From Diabrotica undecimpunctata (lineage: Eukaryota > Arthropoda > Insecta > Coleoptera > Chrysomelidae): a stretch of 64,000 nt of DNA. Shown here piece after piece: positions 48,200 to 60,963 of this stretch (position 1 is its first letter; every line of letters starts with the position of its first letter). The stretch lies in the NCBI RefSeq assembly GCF_040954645.1, contig NC_092804.1:144345108-144409107 (forward strand), read 5' to 3'. The position numbers and the translations under genes are program-made. The notes under the pieces were generated by a model. The model had not been told where the DNA came from and searched no databases. It saw nothing but the letters and a program-made list of their open reading frames with translations.

Positions 48200-50475
48200 G
48201 AGGAATTATCGTCTTTTAAATTTGTGCAAAATTTCCCCCCGATCGGTCAAATACTTTAAAAGTTATTTAATTTATTTATCCCTGAAGCTAAATATTTAAA
48301 CTATTGAACTTGCTCTATTATTGATGCTAGACACATTTAACAAATTTCATAGTATTCTTTAAGACTTAAACTATCTCTGAAATTAAATGCATATTGCGTT
48401 GTCATCGAAATTATTTACAAAATAAACGTTGGAAAAAGGGGTATGTTTTTACTTATAAACAATTGTAAAAACTTCTATATTTTTCAAGCTACAGACTTGT
48501 TCGTACAACCATTGGATACCTGGTAAAAAAAACTCACATTAAAAAAAAACCTTCTATGACCAATAGGAACGAAGTTAGGGACTATTTTGACGAAATTTTG
48601 GAACGTGGCAGCTGCTACTCATCCCGCCTTTTTTACGCATACTAAGATATATTACCAGTTTTCTATTATATAGATGACCTTTCTCCTATTCACATGAATA
48701 CATATAAAATGTAGGGACACGAGGATGGTATACTATGTGATCTTTGGAGATATTTAGATCTAAAAACATAAATAAATGTGTTTACCGTCCTCGTACTGTA
48801 CCTACATATACCTATACACATATATAAACATATATAACACATATATAAACATATATAAATAATTATAATTAATATAAGAAATATAATATAATGTGTAAAA
48901 AATTACCTGAAATTTAATTTATAAAATATATAAGTATTATTACATCACTGATATAAAATGAAAAAAAAAATATATGTTGATTTTCTGAGAATTCCGGGGG
49001 GTGAAAATTATGTCATCATTAATAATACTGCGACAGACTATTCCAGCCAAATTAAAAAAAAAAGTAAGTTTTACGGTGAATTTCAAATGGACTCAATTTT
49101 TCCGTGGTTTCCCATATTTCCCGGCCAGTGAAAACTATGTAGTTATTGATATTTCGACGAGCTACCCCAGATTAAAAAAAAAGAGGCTTCTAGCTGCAAT
49201 GGAAGCCGAGATAATGTAAATTTTTCCTTCGTGTTTCAATTTGAATTATCCCCTCCACTTTCCTATGTCGATCTTTCGAAAGTACTTTCGTTTCGAAGGG
49301 CTGTAAGTTTCGAAAAATTGGATGAATTTTATAGCTATAAGTGTCAATATAAAGCTTTGAGGTAGTAAATAAGTTTACATATTTGGGTTCTCTCATAACA
49401 AACGATAATGACACATCTGAAGAAGTAAAACGGAGGGTACTGCTAGCAAACAAATGTTATTTTGGACTAAGCAAGCAGCTAAAAAACAGAAATTTAAGCC
49501 AGAAAACCAAACTAATAATATATAGAACACTCATCCTACCAGTGCTGACATATGGGTCAGAAACATGGACCATCTCCAAAACAGACGCAAATCTTCTGCT
49601 CGTCTTCGAAAGGAAGATACTAAGAAGAATAATGGGCGCATTCTGTGAGAATGGTATTTGGAGAAGGCGATATAATTTCGAATTGTACGAGAAGTATAAA
49701 AAAATAGTAAATGATAGAGATGTAATATCCTTCATAAAAATAGGTAGGCTTAGATGGGCTGGACATGTGTCAAGAGCAAATGAAAATTACCCACCCAGAC
49801 GAAGTCTATTATCGGTCCCAGTGGGAAATAGGAGTAGAGGCAGACCACGACTGAGATGGAGGGACGGTGTGGACGAGGACGCAAGGAAAATCGGCGCCGC
49901 AAATTGGCAACGGTTGGCGATGAACAGAAACGACTGGCGAAATAGACTGGGGAAGGTCAAGGCTCAACTAGAGCTGTAGCACCACTGATAATGATCATGA
50001 TGATAAAGCTTAGATTTTCATTCGAAATTTGTGCAAATTTTACTTCTTAATGTTTATAAACAATGGAGATATGATTTTTTTTTAAAATAGTCCCTAACTT
50101 CGTTCCTATTGGTCATAGGTTTTTTTTTAATGTGAGTTTTTTTACCAGCTATCCAATGGTTGTACGAACAAGTCTGTTGCTTGAAAAATATAGAAGTTAT
50201 TACAATTGTTTATAAGTAAAAACATACCCCGTTTTCAAACGTTTATTTTGTAAATAATTTCGATGAAAAAGCAATATGCATTTAATTTCTGAGATAGTTA
50301 AGTCTTAAAGAATACTATGAAATTTGTTAAGTGTGTCTAGCATCATTTTTAGGGCAAGTTCAATAGTTTAAATATTTTGCCTCAGAGATAAATAAATTAA
50401 ATAACTTTTAAACTATTTGACCGATGGGGGGGAGGGTGGGAAATTTCGCACAAATTTAAAAGACGGTAATAAAAT
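48200..50475. mobile_element. DNA element with about 400-bp inverted termini
   Basis: The left arm 48200-48596 and right arm 50078-50475 are inverted copies, about 90% or more alike by eye (shared ACTTCGTTCCTATTGGTCAT and ATTCTTTAAGACTTAA). The 1.5-kb interior carries a LINE fragment (49340-50000) and no transposase. Lies upstream of the first Mcr coding exon. Class unknown: foldback-type or a non-autonomous DNA transposon. Confidence 0.85.
49340..50000 (+). mobile_element. LINE reverse-transcriptase C-terminal fragment with ATGATG tail
   Basis: 198-codon frame: YLGSLITND-like start, ANKCYFGLSKQLKNRNLSQK, LPVLTYGSETWTISK, FERKILRRIMGAF, IGRLRWAGHVSRA and GRPRLRWRDGVDEDARKIGA, ending just before a (TGATGA) tail at about 49985. 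A different subfamily from the GAAGAAG-tailed copies, closer to the 20-kb copy. Confidence 0.88.
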
Positions 50476-52130
50476 TTTATTTTGTTAATAAAAAAATTAT
50501 TAAAATTTGTAAATTAGTGCAAAACAACTGCTTTTTTGCAAATATCTCCGTAAATTATTTATCAATTTTAATTTAAAAAACGGGAAAATAAAGATATTCT
50601 TGATATGTTGTTTATGTAAAATATGAGCGAAAAAAACTTACATGCAACAAATCAAATTGTGACCATAAATTATTGTTTAAATAAAACGCAAGGTAAAAAT
50701 ACGAGTATTTTTTCATCTATTCGTCATCTAATAACCCCCCTATGTCTCAAAAGTTTCAGATATCTGCGAAAAATTTTGCCGTGAAATCGATGATTTTTGC
50801 ATAACCAGACTGGGCTGTTTGGAACAGTTGCTAATTACTTAAAATCACTGCATTTATCTGCATATTTTTAAGAATTCATTTTGGTATTTGGCTTTATTGC
50901 TTGAAATCCCATTAGTTCATTACTTTTAGTTGCTTTTATTATACTGGACCAAACTATTATATTGTTACTATTAATTTCTACCAAATGCGTTTTGTACATG
51001 AAATTTTTAAATAAACATTCATTCTGTTATCCGCAACTACGCTATAAACATTACTGTAATTATTTCTGTTGATAACGTTCACAAAAAAAATTTTATTTGT
51101 GTACTCATTTCATTCTAATCTAAATACAAATGCATTTTGTAACACCAATCGAGTATTGAATAGTGTTTCGAAAATAACTGACTGATTTGTAAATACAATG
51201 TAAAACAAAAACAGAACTTCCTGTTTTAAAATTTAAGCGTTTAAAACCTTATTGACCTAACCTACAATTTAAAATAATATTCAGAATAAGATGATAGAAA
51301 AGTAAACGTTGTTGGTTTTGGTACAGGGAAACAAAAACTTTAAGGTTTCAGCTTTTATCAGAAGCTGTGATTTACGGAGTCTGAAACACTATACTAATTC
51401 GAACTAACCTTGAATTAAAATAAAAAGCCTTTTTCGTAAAACTCTTTAATACAGATATCTAGCAATTGCTTTTGATAAATTTAGTGATAAAAATATGTTA
51501 TAGCTTGTAAATTCGATTTCTTGAAAACTATTAATAACTTTTCTAAAAAAGAAACTTTAATTTCGCGTGTAAATAGGGACAATATCACATTAATTTAGCT
51601 ATAAAAATTTCAAGAAGTTTCACTAACAGTTATTACAAAATTGAAATTGTTTATCCCAAAAAGCTTTTATCTACGTTATTATCTGTAAACTAATAGATCT
51701 ACATAAATTCTAAAAACACCAAATTGAAGAGAAATTCTTACTTTTTCAAATTAAATATTAAATGATTGTTAAATACTGTAAAATAGGTTTACAAAAGTAC
51801 CGATTTTAAGCTTATAAATATTTAAAATTACTCAGACGCATCAACATATAAACGGTATTTGAAATAACTCTAATGCTAACGGTACAAATGCGCACTTGAA
51901 ATGCACTATAAACACTAATAGTAAAACAAGTGCCCCTTCTGTATTTTTTACTGTTCGCTTCTTTGCGAACTAGTGAAGAATTTTTTATTTGAAAGACACA
52001 ACTTTCCCGCCATTTTTATCGCAGGATTTATGTTTGTGTTTTGGCAACGCTATGGCATGTTTCGCTTTACTAGCAGCTCATCAGATAGTGGTATGATAGA
52101 AACAATATTAAAACAAAAGGCAGACTAGTT
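50475..52130. other. AT-rich intergenic DNA
   Basis: No coding motif or clear repeat boundary found in either strand. Confidence 0.5.
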
Positions 52131-52139
52131 ATCCATGTT

Positions 52140-52530
52140 TATCACGAATAGTGTTGGAATACAAACTTTTAAACAGAATGCATCGAGTCTTATGCATTTT
52201 AGATGTATATTACACCGCACTCTTGAATACATATCTATGATAAATAGAAGGTGGGAAGCCTATAAGCCTATGAGAATATCTTCTCCATTATTAGCAGATA
52301 TTTTCATGCAGGAATTCGAACAAAACAAACATTGTGCACGAACAAAACAAACAACCCACAGTATGGTGGAGATATGTAGATGATGTGTTCTCTATTTGGT
52401 CTCACTAACCAGAAGCATTGAATAAATTTCTGATGGACATCAACACTAAAGAATATTCAATCAAATTCACCATGGAAAAAGATAATTAATTCACTTCTTT
52501 TTCTGGATGTGCTAATCACAAAAGAGGATA
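52140..52530 (+). mobile_element. Penelope-like reverse-transcriptase fragment
   Basis: The frames read ISSPLLADIFMQEFEQNK, then VWWRYVDDVFSIW (catalytic YVDD near 52373-52384) and NTKEYSIKFTMEKDN, matching the S-P-x-L-A-D-x-F-M-E-x-F-E, YVDD and IxFTxExE blocks of Penelope-like elements. A frameshift separates the first two blocks. Confidence 0.82.
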
Positions 52531-52553
52531 CAGTTTTATTCAGTTTAATTAAA

Positions 52554-52830
52554 ATCATCATCATCATCATCATTGGCTCCACAACCCATGGAGGGTCTTG
52601 GCCTGCTCAAGGATAAGTGTCCATTCTCTCCTATTCTTCGCCTTGGCTTTCCAGTTTCGTACTCCCAACATTCTCAATCTCTTCTTTCTCTAGTCTAGAC
52701 TTTCTCAGTCTTTCTCTACCTGATCCTTAAATCGTGCTCTGGGTCTGCCTCTCCTTCTCACTCCATCTATTCTTTGGTTATAAATATGTTTTGGCGGCTT
52801 CATATCATTCATATAATTAAAATACAGAAG
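52554..52830 (-). mobile_element. LINE 3' end with (ATG)n tail
   Basis: The minus-strand frame GVRRRGRPRARFKDQVEK, then GVRNWKAKAKNRREWTLILE and QAKTLHGL, is a LINE C-terminus. It is followed by an (ATG)n tail, seen as (ATC)n at 52554-52573 on the plus strand. Confidence 0.85.
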
Positions 52831-52889
52831 TTTAATTCAAATACACATTAATAAACCAAGAGCCGCAGCTATGTTACGACATTAACCCT

Positions 52890-53815
52890 TTATGGACGGA
52901 CTTTTTTTGTTTATATTAAATGGTGAATAATTTGTTTTTAGGACATATTAGGGCAAAAGATAGACAAATCAAAGGTTTTTTACATTATATTTTTATAATT
53001 ATTAGAAGAAAAGGTGGTACCATGTGGAACTACTAGGCCACAAACGAAAAAAATATTTAGCGTGAAATGGAATGAAACAATTTTTTTTTCAGATAGACAT
53101 AAACCTACTTTACATGTAGTACCTACAGTGCCATCTTGTACGATGAGGAGTTGCCTTGGTACTGCAGTAAGTACAACGTACTTTGATTCCATGCTGAGGC
53201 ATATGGACTGCTTAGTCAGTTCTTATTTCTAGAGGAACTTGTTTTTTGAACCTGTTACGGGTGATTGGTTTGTCCATGGTTCTTCTTCCAAATTTTTTGG
53301 CATTTTGGGTCTGCTCCAATCAAACCGGCGGCCACAGCAATTTTAAATTCTCGTACCAGTTGTTGATTGTTTCAAAATTATATATGAGTTTAGTAATGTT
53401 AGGTCAAGAAAATGGAAAAATAATCTATGCCACCACTTTTTGGATTTTCTATCCAATTCGTAGCAAGATACTAACATATAAGACTTATCTACGAAGCCCA
53501 TATATTTGTTGTAATCTTGTACCAAAATTGTTTGCAATTAATTTCTACTGATGTCTCATCCTTTTCTTTCCTCTTCACAGCGACATTTTCTTCAGGTTTG
53601 TGAAAATTTCTTAGAAAATGAATGGGTTTTTTATCCATCATTCTCCAGTTTGAGTCACCCCTTTTCATTTTTTTTATCTGTTTTAAGTTCATTTGGAAAA
53701 TCTTTTCTATCTTTTCGAGCTGTTCCACATGCGTCGATTTTGTCTTTTATCAAGTCGCGTTATAATGCAACAGAATTAAAATAGTTATCGAAACAAACTT
53801 CATAATTTTTTCCAA
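52890..53815 (-). mobile_element. piggyBac-like transposase relic
   Basis: The minus-strand frame reads NYEVCFDNYFNSVALYRN (the FDNYFTSxxL motif), later DYNKYMGFVDKSYMLVSCYE and RKSKKWWHRLFFHFLDLTLL, then a Cys/His C-terminal cluster (near 53110-53160, reading like CTYCSTKATPHRTRWHC). These are the hallmark blocks of DDE_Tnp_1_7. Frame breaks throughout; the N-terminus is missing. A second copy independent of the one at 42-44 kb. Confidence 0.85.
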
Positions 53816-53849
53816 CTAAGTTTCTTGTAAGATATTTTATTACGTTATT

Positions 53850-54590
53850 GTTGTTCCCTCTTCACACAACAAATATACTTCAACCACTAGACGTTTCCGT
53901 TTTTGGTCCATTTAAGAAGTTTTTATCCATGTGTGGATGGATAAAATCTCATCCTGGCAACACAGTCTCAATTTATGACATCCCAAGTATGGTGAATACA
54001 CCATTACCTAAAGCAGTAACACCAATAAATATACAGACAGGATTTCGTTCTACAGGAATATGGGAATTCAATAGAAACATTTTTAATGAAAAAGATTCTC
54101 TGTGTTCTTCGACCGACCTTTGAATAGGTCTATTGACATTGGAGTTGGTAGTCAGGAAGCCAGTGCTGAGCAATTTAAAGAGTCTCAGCATCTAGATGAA
54201 TCTGAACCGTAGTATTATGCCAACTAATCAGGACCTCCCCATACCAACCAACCAGGACCATATCAACCAGGATCATCGCAGACCAACCTACCGAGATCAT
54301 CCCATGTTGAAGTTCTTCCTGTCAGCCCTATCGATATAAGACCTCTGCCAAAAGCTGGTCCTCGAAAAAATATAAAACGCAAGAGCTTAACATCTGCAAT
54401 TTTGACTAGCGTTCAGAGTTAAGGAGGAAGGGAACATCAAAGTGCAAAGAGGATGAAAAAAAAATATATTTGACTACTACTGAAAACTATTGCCTAAGAA
54501 AAAAGGCTAAAAAGAAAGAGGCTGGAACAAGTAAAAAAGAAGACAGTTCAAAAGAAGAAAAAGATTATTTTTGATTAGTTTGTATGGGGC
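53850..54590 (+). mobile_element. pogo-like transposase C-terminal relic
   Basis: The frame FPLHTTNILQPLDVSVFGPF, then IYDIPSMVNTPLPKAVTPIN and GFRSTGIWEFNRNIF, is the C-terminal half of the DDE_1 domain. It is followed, after frame breaks, by the tail SPIDIRPLPKAGPRKNIKRK and a Lys-rich end near 54560. Different lineage from the 45-46-kb copy. Its N-terminal half is absent; the piggyBac relic abuts it. Confidence 0.88.
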
Positions 54591-55005
54591 CGTATAAAGA
54601 GTCTAGGTTAGGAGAAGACTGAGATTGTATAAAATGCTAGTCAGAACTAGAAGTAATATCAGCACAAATTGACGATAGCGATTAAGTTTTGTCTTTTTAA
54701 AGACAAAATAATAACAAGACAAAAAGATAAAATGAATTTATTATGGAAACTTTGTTATTATTCTCCAACTAAAGTTTATTATATTTAAAAACGTTTGCTG
54801 TCACAACCTGCCCCAAGCTCGTCACAACTTATCCCATATTGGGGCAAATTGTGACAATATGTACACATTTGTCAAACTATTTACATACTATAAGGTATTG
54901 CTTAAAACTTGCTAAAGTGCCCAAATAATGATTCCCAGTTAAAAATAGTACCTAAAGTAATTTAATAGCCCCAAAAATTACGAAAAAAAATGTTAAAAAT
55001 TATTT

Positions 55006-56569
55006 CTGTACCATCCGTGAATAAGTGGATAAGTCAAATTTTCGTAAAAACAAGATATCTTAATCTTGAAATAGTTTTCTTTCAATTTCGTCAGGTGAAT
55101 AAATGAATAATTTAAATTTGCAAGAGTTTACTTGATAGGAGCTCGTGAATATTTGGATTTGACGATTTATTTGGTATTAGAACCGGTATATCGACTTGTC
55201 AAATATTAAAGAGTTTTAAATATTTGTTTGAAATAATGTATATTGACTTGACAATCCGTGTACATAATATTCAGTCAGTGAATAACTAGGTATGTAGAAA
55301 TACCCACTTGGGCACATTGTATTTTGCTTTATTTTTCTTGGTATCTTCAATTACCTGTTTATCAACATAACAAAGTAGTAGGGGGTTTTACATTTGAATA
55401 GGGAGTAACTAGATATTCAAGACTAGTCCGTCATTTTTAGTTTTAAGTTTATGCAGTTAACAGGCGAGCCGGTATTTTAACGACTATTAGGTATTTGCAT
55501 TTAAAAAACCTAGACAGGATACTTGTTCTAAATGTGATATTTTCGAAACAAAATTAAAAGTTCTTGAGGAAGGAGAGGAGAAAGATAATTTGAGACAAGA
55601 GAAGGATAAACACCATCAGCTCGCAGACGATGCTTACAAGGCAAAACAGGTGGATAAGGAGGTTGCGTCTTCAAACGATAAAAAAAGAGCATACACTTTT
55701 GATCTTTACCAGTGCCTTCCAACCCCCTTTTTAACAGCGAACACTGTCTTTTATAAGCGACAAATGTGAACGTTTAACCTTACCGTTCACGATTTAGCAA
55801 CAAATGAAGTTACATGTTTCATGTGGGACGAATCAACTGCTGGAAGAGGTGACAATCAGATAGCTTCTTATATTTACCGCCTTTTATCGGAACATCATGA
55901 TATGGAAGAGGTAATTCTACGCAGATACTTGCGGAGGCCAAGTAAGAATCAGAAAGTCGCTTTCATGTTCACTTTCGCTTTCACAAAACTACCAAATCTA
56001 AAAGTTATAAATCACAAGTTTTTGAAGAGTAATGAAACATGAAGAATTCTTGGATTTCAGCGGTCTAGGAAAAGGAGCATTAATCGTTAAAAAAGTTATC
56101 ACCAATGGAGAAAAGTTCCTGTGGCAGCCAGTGCAGTGGTTCCAATATAGTAGTAATATTGGGATAGTAAAATATAAACATAGTTTAGACGTCTTTTCAG
56201 ACGTCTAAACGAAGAACTCAGATAGTTTTTTAGTTTCCTTTTCCAATTAAAGTTGATGTTGCGTGTTATAAAGAAATAAAGTATAAAAAACTGTTTAATT
56301 TTTTGTCCTGGAATTTATGTACAGTAAGTACAATAAGTCGGTAACTCAATAAGAACGCAGAAATTTGGCGTGAATAAGTGGGTAAGTTAGATTTTTTTAA
56401 GCGTAAGTGATATACACAGCTCACAATTATGTACGTCATTCGTTGCCTGATTAACCACCAATTTCTATGAAAACGAAATTAAACTTAAATTTTTTATTCT
56501 TCAAAACTTTTAAAATGTTACTGAAAAGTTTATATTTTTGATTTATCGACTTATTCACATATGGTACAG
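55006..56569 (+). mobile_element. Sola-like DNA transposon with 4-bp target duplication
   Basis: Terminal inverted repeats CTGTACCAT..GTGAATAAGT and its complement (left 55006-55030, right about 56545-56569), flanked by ATTT at 55002-55005 and 56570-56573. The 1.56-kb element holds a broken transposase-like frame (next entry). The 4-base duplication and the protein type fit the Sola superfamily; that assignment is from memory of the family and not certain. Nested in the 3' non-coding part of the pogo-like element. Confidence 0.8.
55490..56170 (+). pseudogene. Sola-like transposase fragment
   Basis: The frame reads KPRQDTCSKCDIFETKLKVL, a charged coiled-coil segment, RAYTFDLYQCLPTPFLTANT, FYKRQMWTFNLTVHDLAT and FMWDESTAGRGDNQIASYIY, then KLPNLKVINHKFLKSNET. 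This is a repeat-borne protein family common in insect genomes, with a WDExxAxRGxxE block. Stops after LKSNET and elsewhere; it is shorter than full-length relatives. Confidence 0.7.
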
Positions 56570-56574
56570 ATTTT

Positions 56575-56615
56575 ATCTGAAGTTACACAACTAGCCCCGG
56601 TCTACCCTACTTATT
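56575..56615. repeat. Probable right end of the pogo-like element
   Basis: GTTACACAACTAGCCCCGGT then CTACCCTA resembles the GTAGGGTAGACCGGGGC-type termini of some insect pogo elements, read on the minus strand. No matching left terminus found. From here to 57060 nothing recognised. Confidence 0.4.
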
Positions 56616-57059
56616 AAACGTTAATATATTTCATCCAGTGAATTTTTATGATAACTCTATAATGTAGAAATACACGAAAAAATGATGGTGGTGATTTTTT
56701 AAAACCTCAAATTTCAGTCCATAATTTGCAGATTATCTGCTTTACCTGACCATTTTACTGTTTATCATTTAGATACCAATACTCTCTAGTATTTCTATAA
56801 ATTGACTATGTTCCATCGTGTCCATATTCTTCAATGTTATTGTTTTTCATTCGCCATTTCTGATCGTGAAAAAATCACCGTTTGTTACTCAGTTAGAATG
56901 CTCGCGTTCGGAATCTTCTACTTATAATCGAATTTTTCCTTCTAACCTTGTTACAGAATTTATTATTCTTGTTTTCTATTGTGTTTAATGATTTTCTTAA
57001 TCATTGACCGTACCTATGTAAAGTAGTACTTTGGTTTCACTGTTTTTATTGTATAAGTC

Positions 57060-58190
57060 TTCTTCTTCTTCTTCCAATGACGCTACAACCCTTTGTGAGT
57101 CTTGGCCTGCTTAACAATGTTCTTCCATTCTGCCCTGTCGGATACTTTCCTTCGCCACTGCCTGATGTTCATGGTTTTAAGATCCCTCTCTACGTCGTCT
57201 ATCCATCTTTTACGGGGCCTTCCTCTTGTTCTGTTTCCTTGGGGCTTCCATCTCTGGACTACTTTTACAGCTCGATTATCTGGCATTCTTTCTAGGTGAC
57301 CAAGCCAGTTTAGCCTTTGTGACTTTACAAATCTGACAATATCTGCGCTCTGCATTAGTTCATCCAGCTCGTGGTTCATTTTAATTCTCCACGAACTATC
57401 GCTGCATTGGGTTGGTCCAAATATCTTCCTTAGGATTTTGCGCTCAAATATTCTCAGTTGATTTTCATCAGTGGTTGAGAGGGTCCACGTTTCACATCCA
57501 TATGTGACCACTGGTCTAATTACTGTTTTGTAGATTCTCAGCTTAGACTCACGATTCAGTAACTTACTTTTCATTAAGTCTTTGTATGCATAAAAGCACT
57601 TATTACCGCTAAGAATCCGTGCTTGTATTTCTTGACTGATGTTGTTGTCATTTATTATTGAGCCTAGGTAGGGAAAAGTGGAGGCATATTTGTAGGTATG
57701 GTTGTCTACCTTCAGATTCTCATGTTCATTCGATTTTGTGCACTCCATATATTTTGTTTTGTTTTCATTTATATATAGACCAAACGTAGCAGCTTCTCGT
57801 TTCAGTTCTATAACTTTTTCGCTTAATACACTTTTGTTGCGGCTTATTATGGCAACATCATCCGCATATGCGCATATTTGCATAGATCTTGTATTAATAC
57901 AGCCGTTTATATCCAGTTTTCTAACAACAGCTTCTAAAGTTAGATTAAAAAGTGTTGTTGATAAGGCATCCCCTTGTCTAACTCCATTTTCAATATCAAA
58001 GGCCTGCGTCATATCTCCATCTATTCTCACCATAGCTTTGGAACCCTCCAGAGTCATTCGTATAAGTTTAACCAACTTATTGGGTATCCCTAACATAGAT
58101 AGTTGCTTTAACATCTTTTGTCGATCTACTCCATCAAACGCCTGTTTGAAATCGATATACAAGTTGTAAATAGGTATGTTATATTCAACA
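57060..58190 (-). mobile_element. LINE reverse transcriptase, 359-codon open frame
   Basis: The longest LINE frame here. YIDFKQAFDGVDR (fingers/palm), GVRQGDALSTTLFNL, ICAYADDVAIISRNK (catalytic YADD), LYINENKTKYME, YLGSIIND, RPVVTYGCETWTLS, FERKILRKIFGP, SQRLNWLGHLERM and GRPRKRWIDDVERD, ending in a stop and (GAAGAAG)n (TTC repeats at 57060-57075). The 5' half (endonuclease, fingers) is missing, so it is a 5'-truncated copy with an intact remaining frame. Confidence 0.93.
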
Positions 58191-58534
58191 CATTTTTCTT
58201 GAGGTTGTTTTCTAGACTATCATATTTATTACCGCATTCGTTATCAAATTATTAAAATTGTAAACAGCTTATAATTTGTTCTTTTTATCATGCATGTTTG
58301 TGAAATATTCGGTAAATTTTGAAAAGAATAATCGTAAAAAGTCAATTTCCTGAAATATTTCTCGATAACTAACATAATAGTTCTCCGGAGTCATCGACAC
58401 ATTTGGATCACTGACTTACTTATGGATTTATATTTAATAAAACTTGTAAAGATAAAATAAAATTTGTTCAATTATGATCACTGATAACATTTCAAAGGAG
58501 CCACTATTATAAAAGGTCCGTGGCGTGGTTTTTA

Positions 58535-58990
58535 TTAGACCTTTTCAAAGTAGTATTGTTCAATCAAAATTTGACCTTTAACCGGAAACGTCAGTGTATA
58601 TAGGACATTCGGACTATAAGATTTAAGATCCTTGCAAAAACAATTAAAATCTATAAATATTAGTCTTCGACGTAGGTGGTCTAATAAGTAACCTCCTTTT
58701 AAATAAAAAAGATATTTTCCAGAAGATTCTTTTATTTTATTCATTATTTACCTCAGGATAACGATTCCAGCGATTTTCCAACTTCTTCATGCCGTCCAAA
58801 TTATACGATTTCGTTATTCGAGCTGAATTTTATTTTACAAACCATCTCTTCAGATTTAGGAACACATAATAATCGGAGGGGACCAAATCAGGAGAATAAG
58901 GCGGGTGAGAAAGTAATTCGAAGACTATAAATGACTATGACCATGAATTTTTACCACATTCATAACGCTCTTGTGAGTCGGTTCTTTGTC
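58535..58990 (-). pseudogene. mariner transposase C-terminal relic
   Basis: The minus strand reads SHPPYSPDLVPSDYYVFLNL and KRWFVK, then YNLDGMKKLENRWNRYPEV, the last third of a mariner transposase (PPYSPDLAPSDYxLFxxLK, then GIxKLxxRWxKC). The C-terminal tail continues to about 58535. 5' part absent. Confidence 0.82.
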
Positions 58991-60040
58991 TTATACCTGG
59001 CATTTTGTTTTTTAATTTCTTGGAGTATTCTCAACAAAATAGGTCTGTTGCAACTTTTCTGTAAACTTGATCGTTTTTGAGTTATAAATAATTTAAAACT
59101 GAAAAAAACGCAAAATTACGATTTTCAAGGCTCAAAAACACAACTCAAAAAATATTATTTTTGAACTTACCAAGGACCTAAATTCAAGTTCAAACCTTGT
59201 TCTATCATTACCCGATAAGTATTTTGGGCTTATTTATTTCTAAAACATTGTAATTTAATCGTTAATGAAGAGCTTATGACAGGACGGTCGCTCGGGCTGC
59301 GGCTTGTATAAGTGAGAGATTTCAAAAATATTTTTTCTTGTGGTTTAAATAATTAATAAAATAATTAACAAAGACCCATTTTGTTCAAAAAAAAATTTTT
59401 GTGGATCGAAAAAATTTATTGTTACAATTTATTTAAAAAAAATTGTTAAAAAAAAATTTGAACAACTTTTCGCCTGGGCGACCTCTTGAACCTTATTTTG
59501 GTGTATCTCATGAATTGCATGATTATGCAAAAAAATCTCATGGAAATATTTTTCCGAACTAACCCGATCTTTTTGCCTTGCCTAAATTATGTAAAGACGT
59601 TCCGCTAATTTTGCTTTGTTTTTTATTAAACCATAAAAATTAAAAAAAAATAGTTTTTGGCTATAAATATTTTTTACCTAAAAAGACCGCTTTGCAATTA
59701 AATGCTGGTAATTTTATTACTAGCGGACCAGATAAGCGGCGATATATTTTACACTACCTTTATGAATAACATTTTACTGCTTTATTGTTTCAATCAGCAC
59801 TGCTCGACAAGTTATCGTTTATTGGTTTTAATATTTTATTGCAATCTTACGAGTACGGAATATTTATTTAAACGGTGAATTTATTACATGGTAATTTTTT
59901 TAAATTTCTTCTGAGGTATCGTATAATGTAGGTTTACCCAATAATCAAAGTTACGCCTTTACAAGAACATATTATTTGAAAAATAAGGAGTAAATACCAT
60001 GTGTCATAATAATTGTAATCTCCTTTATATATATACATCG
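58990..60040. other. AT-rich intergenic DNA
   Basis: No coding motif recognised on either strand. Confidence 0.5.
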
Positions 60041-60042
60041 GT

Positions 60043-60260
60043 TTAGAACGTCTTTCGACGTTGTCCGATACCTAAACACCATCTCTTCCTATCTCCGCAG
60101 TCGTTTGTTGTTAAATTTCTTTCGCTCATGGACTTGTTTACGCCGTGTTGCCATTCTAATCTGGGTCTTCCTCCTTTCCGTCGACCTATCGGTTGCCATT
60201 CTATTACTTTTTTGGGGAGTCTTGATGCTGGCATCCGTTGAACATGCCCATACCACCTTA
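60043..60260 (-). mobile_element. LINE 3'-end fragment
   Basis: The minus-strand frame SRLPKKVIEWQPIGRRKGGR then PRLEWQHGVNKSMSERNL and RRWCLGIGQRRKTF matches a LINE C-terminus of the RTE/Jockey style. Only the last 70 codons are present. Confidence 0.82.
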
Positions 60261-60691
60261 ATTGTTTCTTCTGTAATCTCCTTTATACACACTTTAAAAA
60301 TTTGTTTAATAATGTACATCTTAAATCCATACAATCATTGAAAAATTATTCATGCCGTTTAAAAATATTTTTCTGTTAATGACACTGTCATCGACAAAGT
60401 AGATCAAATACAAACGTCATCACATTTCTCTTCTGTTTATCGTTAAAAATTAATTGATGGTCGTGGGTTGTATTGGTGTCAATTTAATAATTTAACGAAA
60501 TACATAATCAGCAAAAATCTTATTTAAAACAAAATCAATGCAGTGTTTATGCTTGTTTAGCATTGGCTGTTAAATAATTTGTGTTCGATTTTTTCGTCTG
60601 TTGTACAACCCTCATCCTTTTTAGGGTGTAGTAGTTGTATATAAGTACCTATTTTTTATAGTAGTGTAGTGAAGCGGTACTTTAAAGCAAA

Positions 60692-60891
60692 ATGAGTAAT
60701 TTGGAAGAAAATAAAATACAGTTGAAACGTAGAGTGTTATCTCCAGAAGAACGGCGTTTAGTTCTAAAAGTTGAAAATTATTTCAATTTAGAAAAAAATA
60801 ATATGGGTCCATTGATATCTGTTATGGCAGTTCAGAAACGCACATGCGATGCTTGCAGTATATTAGTACAATTCAATTAAACTTGCAATTA

Positions 60892-60963
<72 letters not shown>

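Noticed and set aside
53246..53784. Plus-strand frames at 53.2-53.8 kb
   Set aside because: Antisense shadows of the piggyBac-like transposase relic, whose hallmark motifs are on the minus strand.
57077..58169. Plus-strand frames opposite the 57-58-kb LINE
   Set aside because: Antisense shadows of the 359-codon reverse-transcriptase frame.
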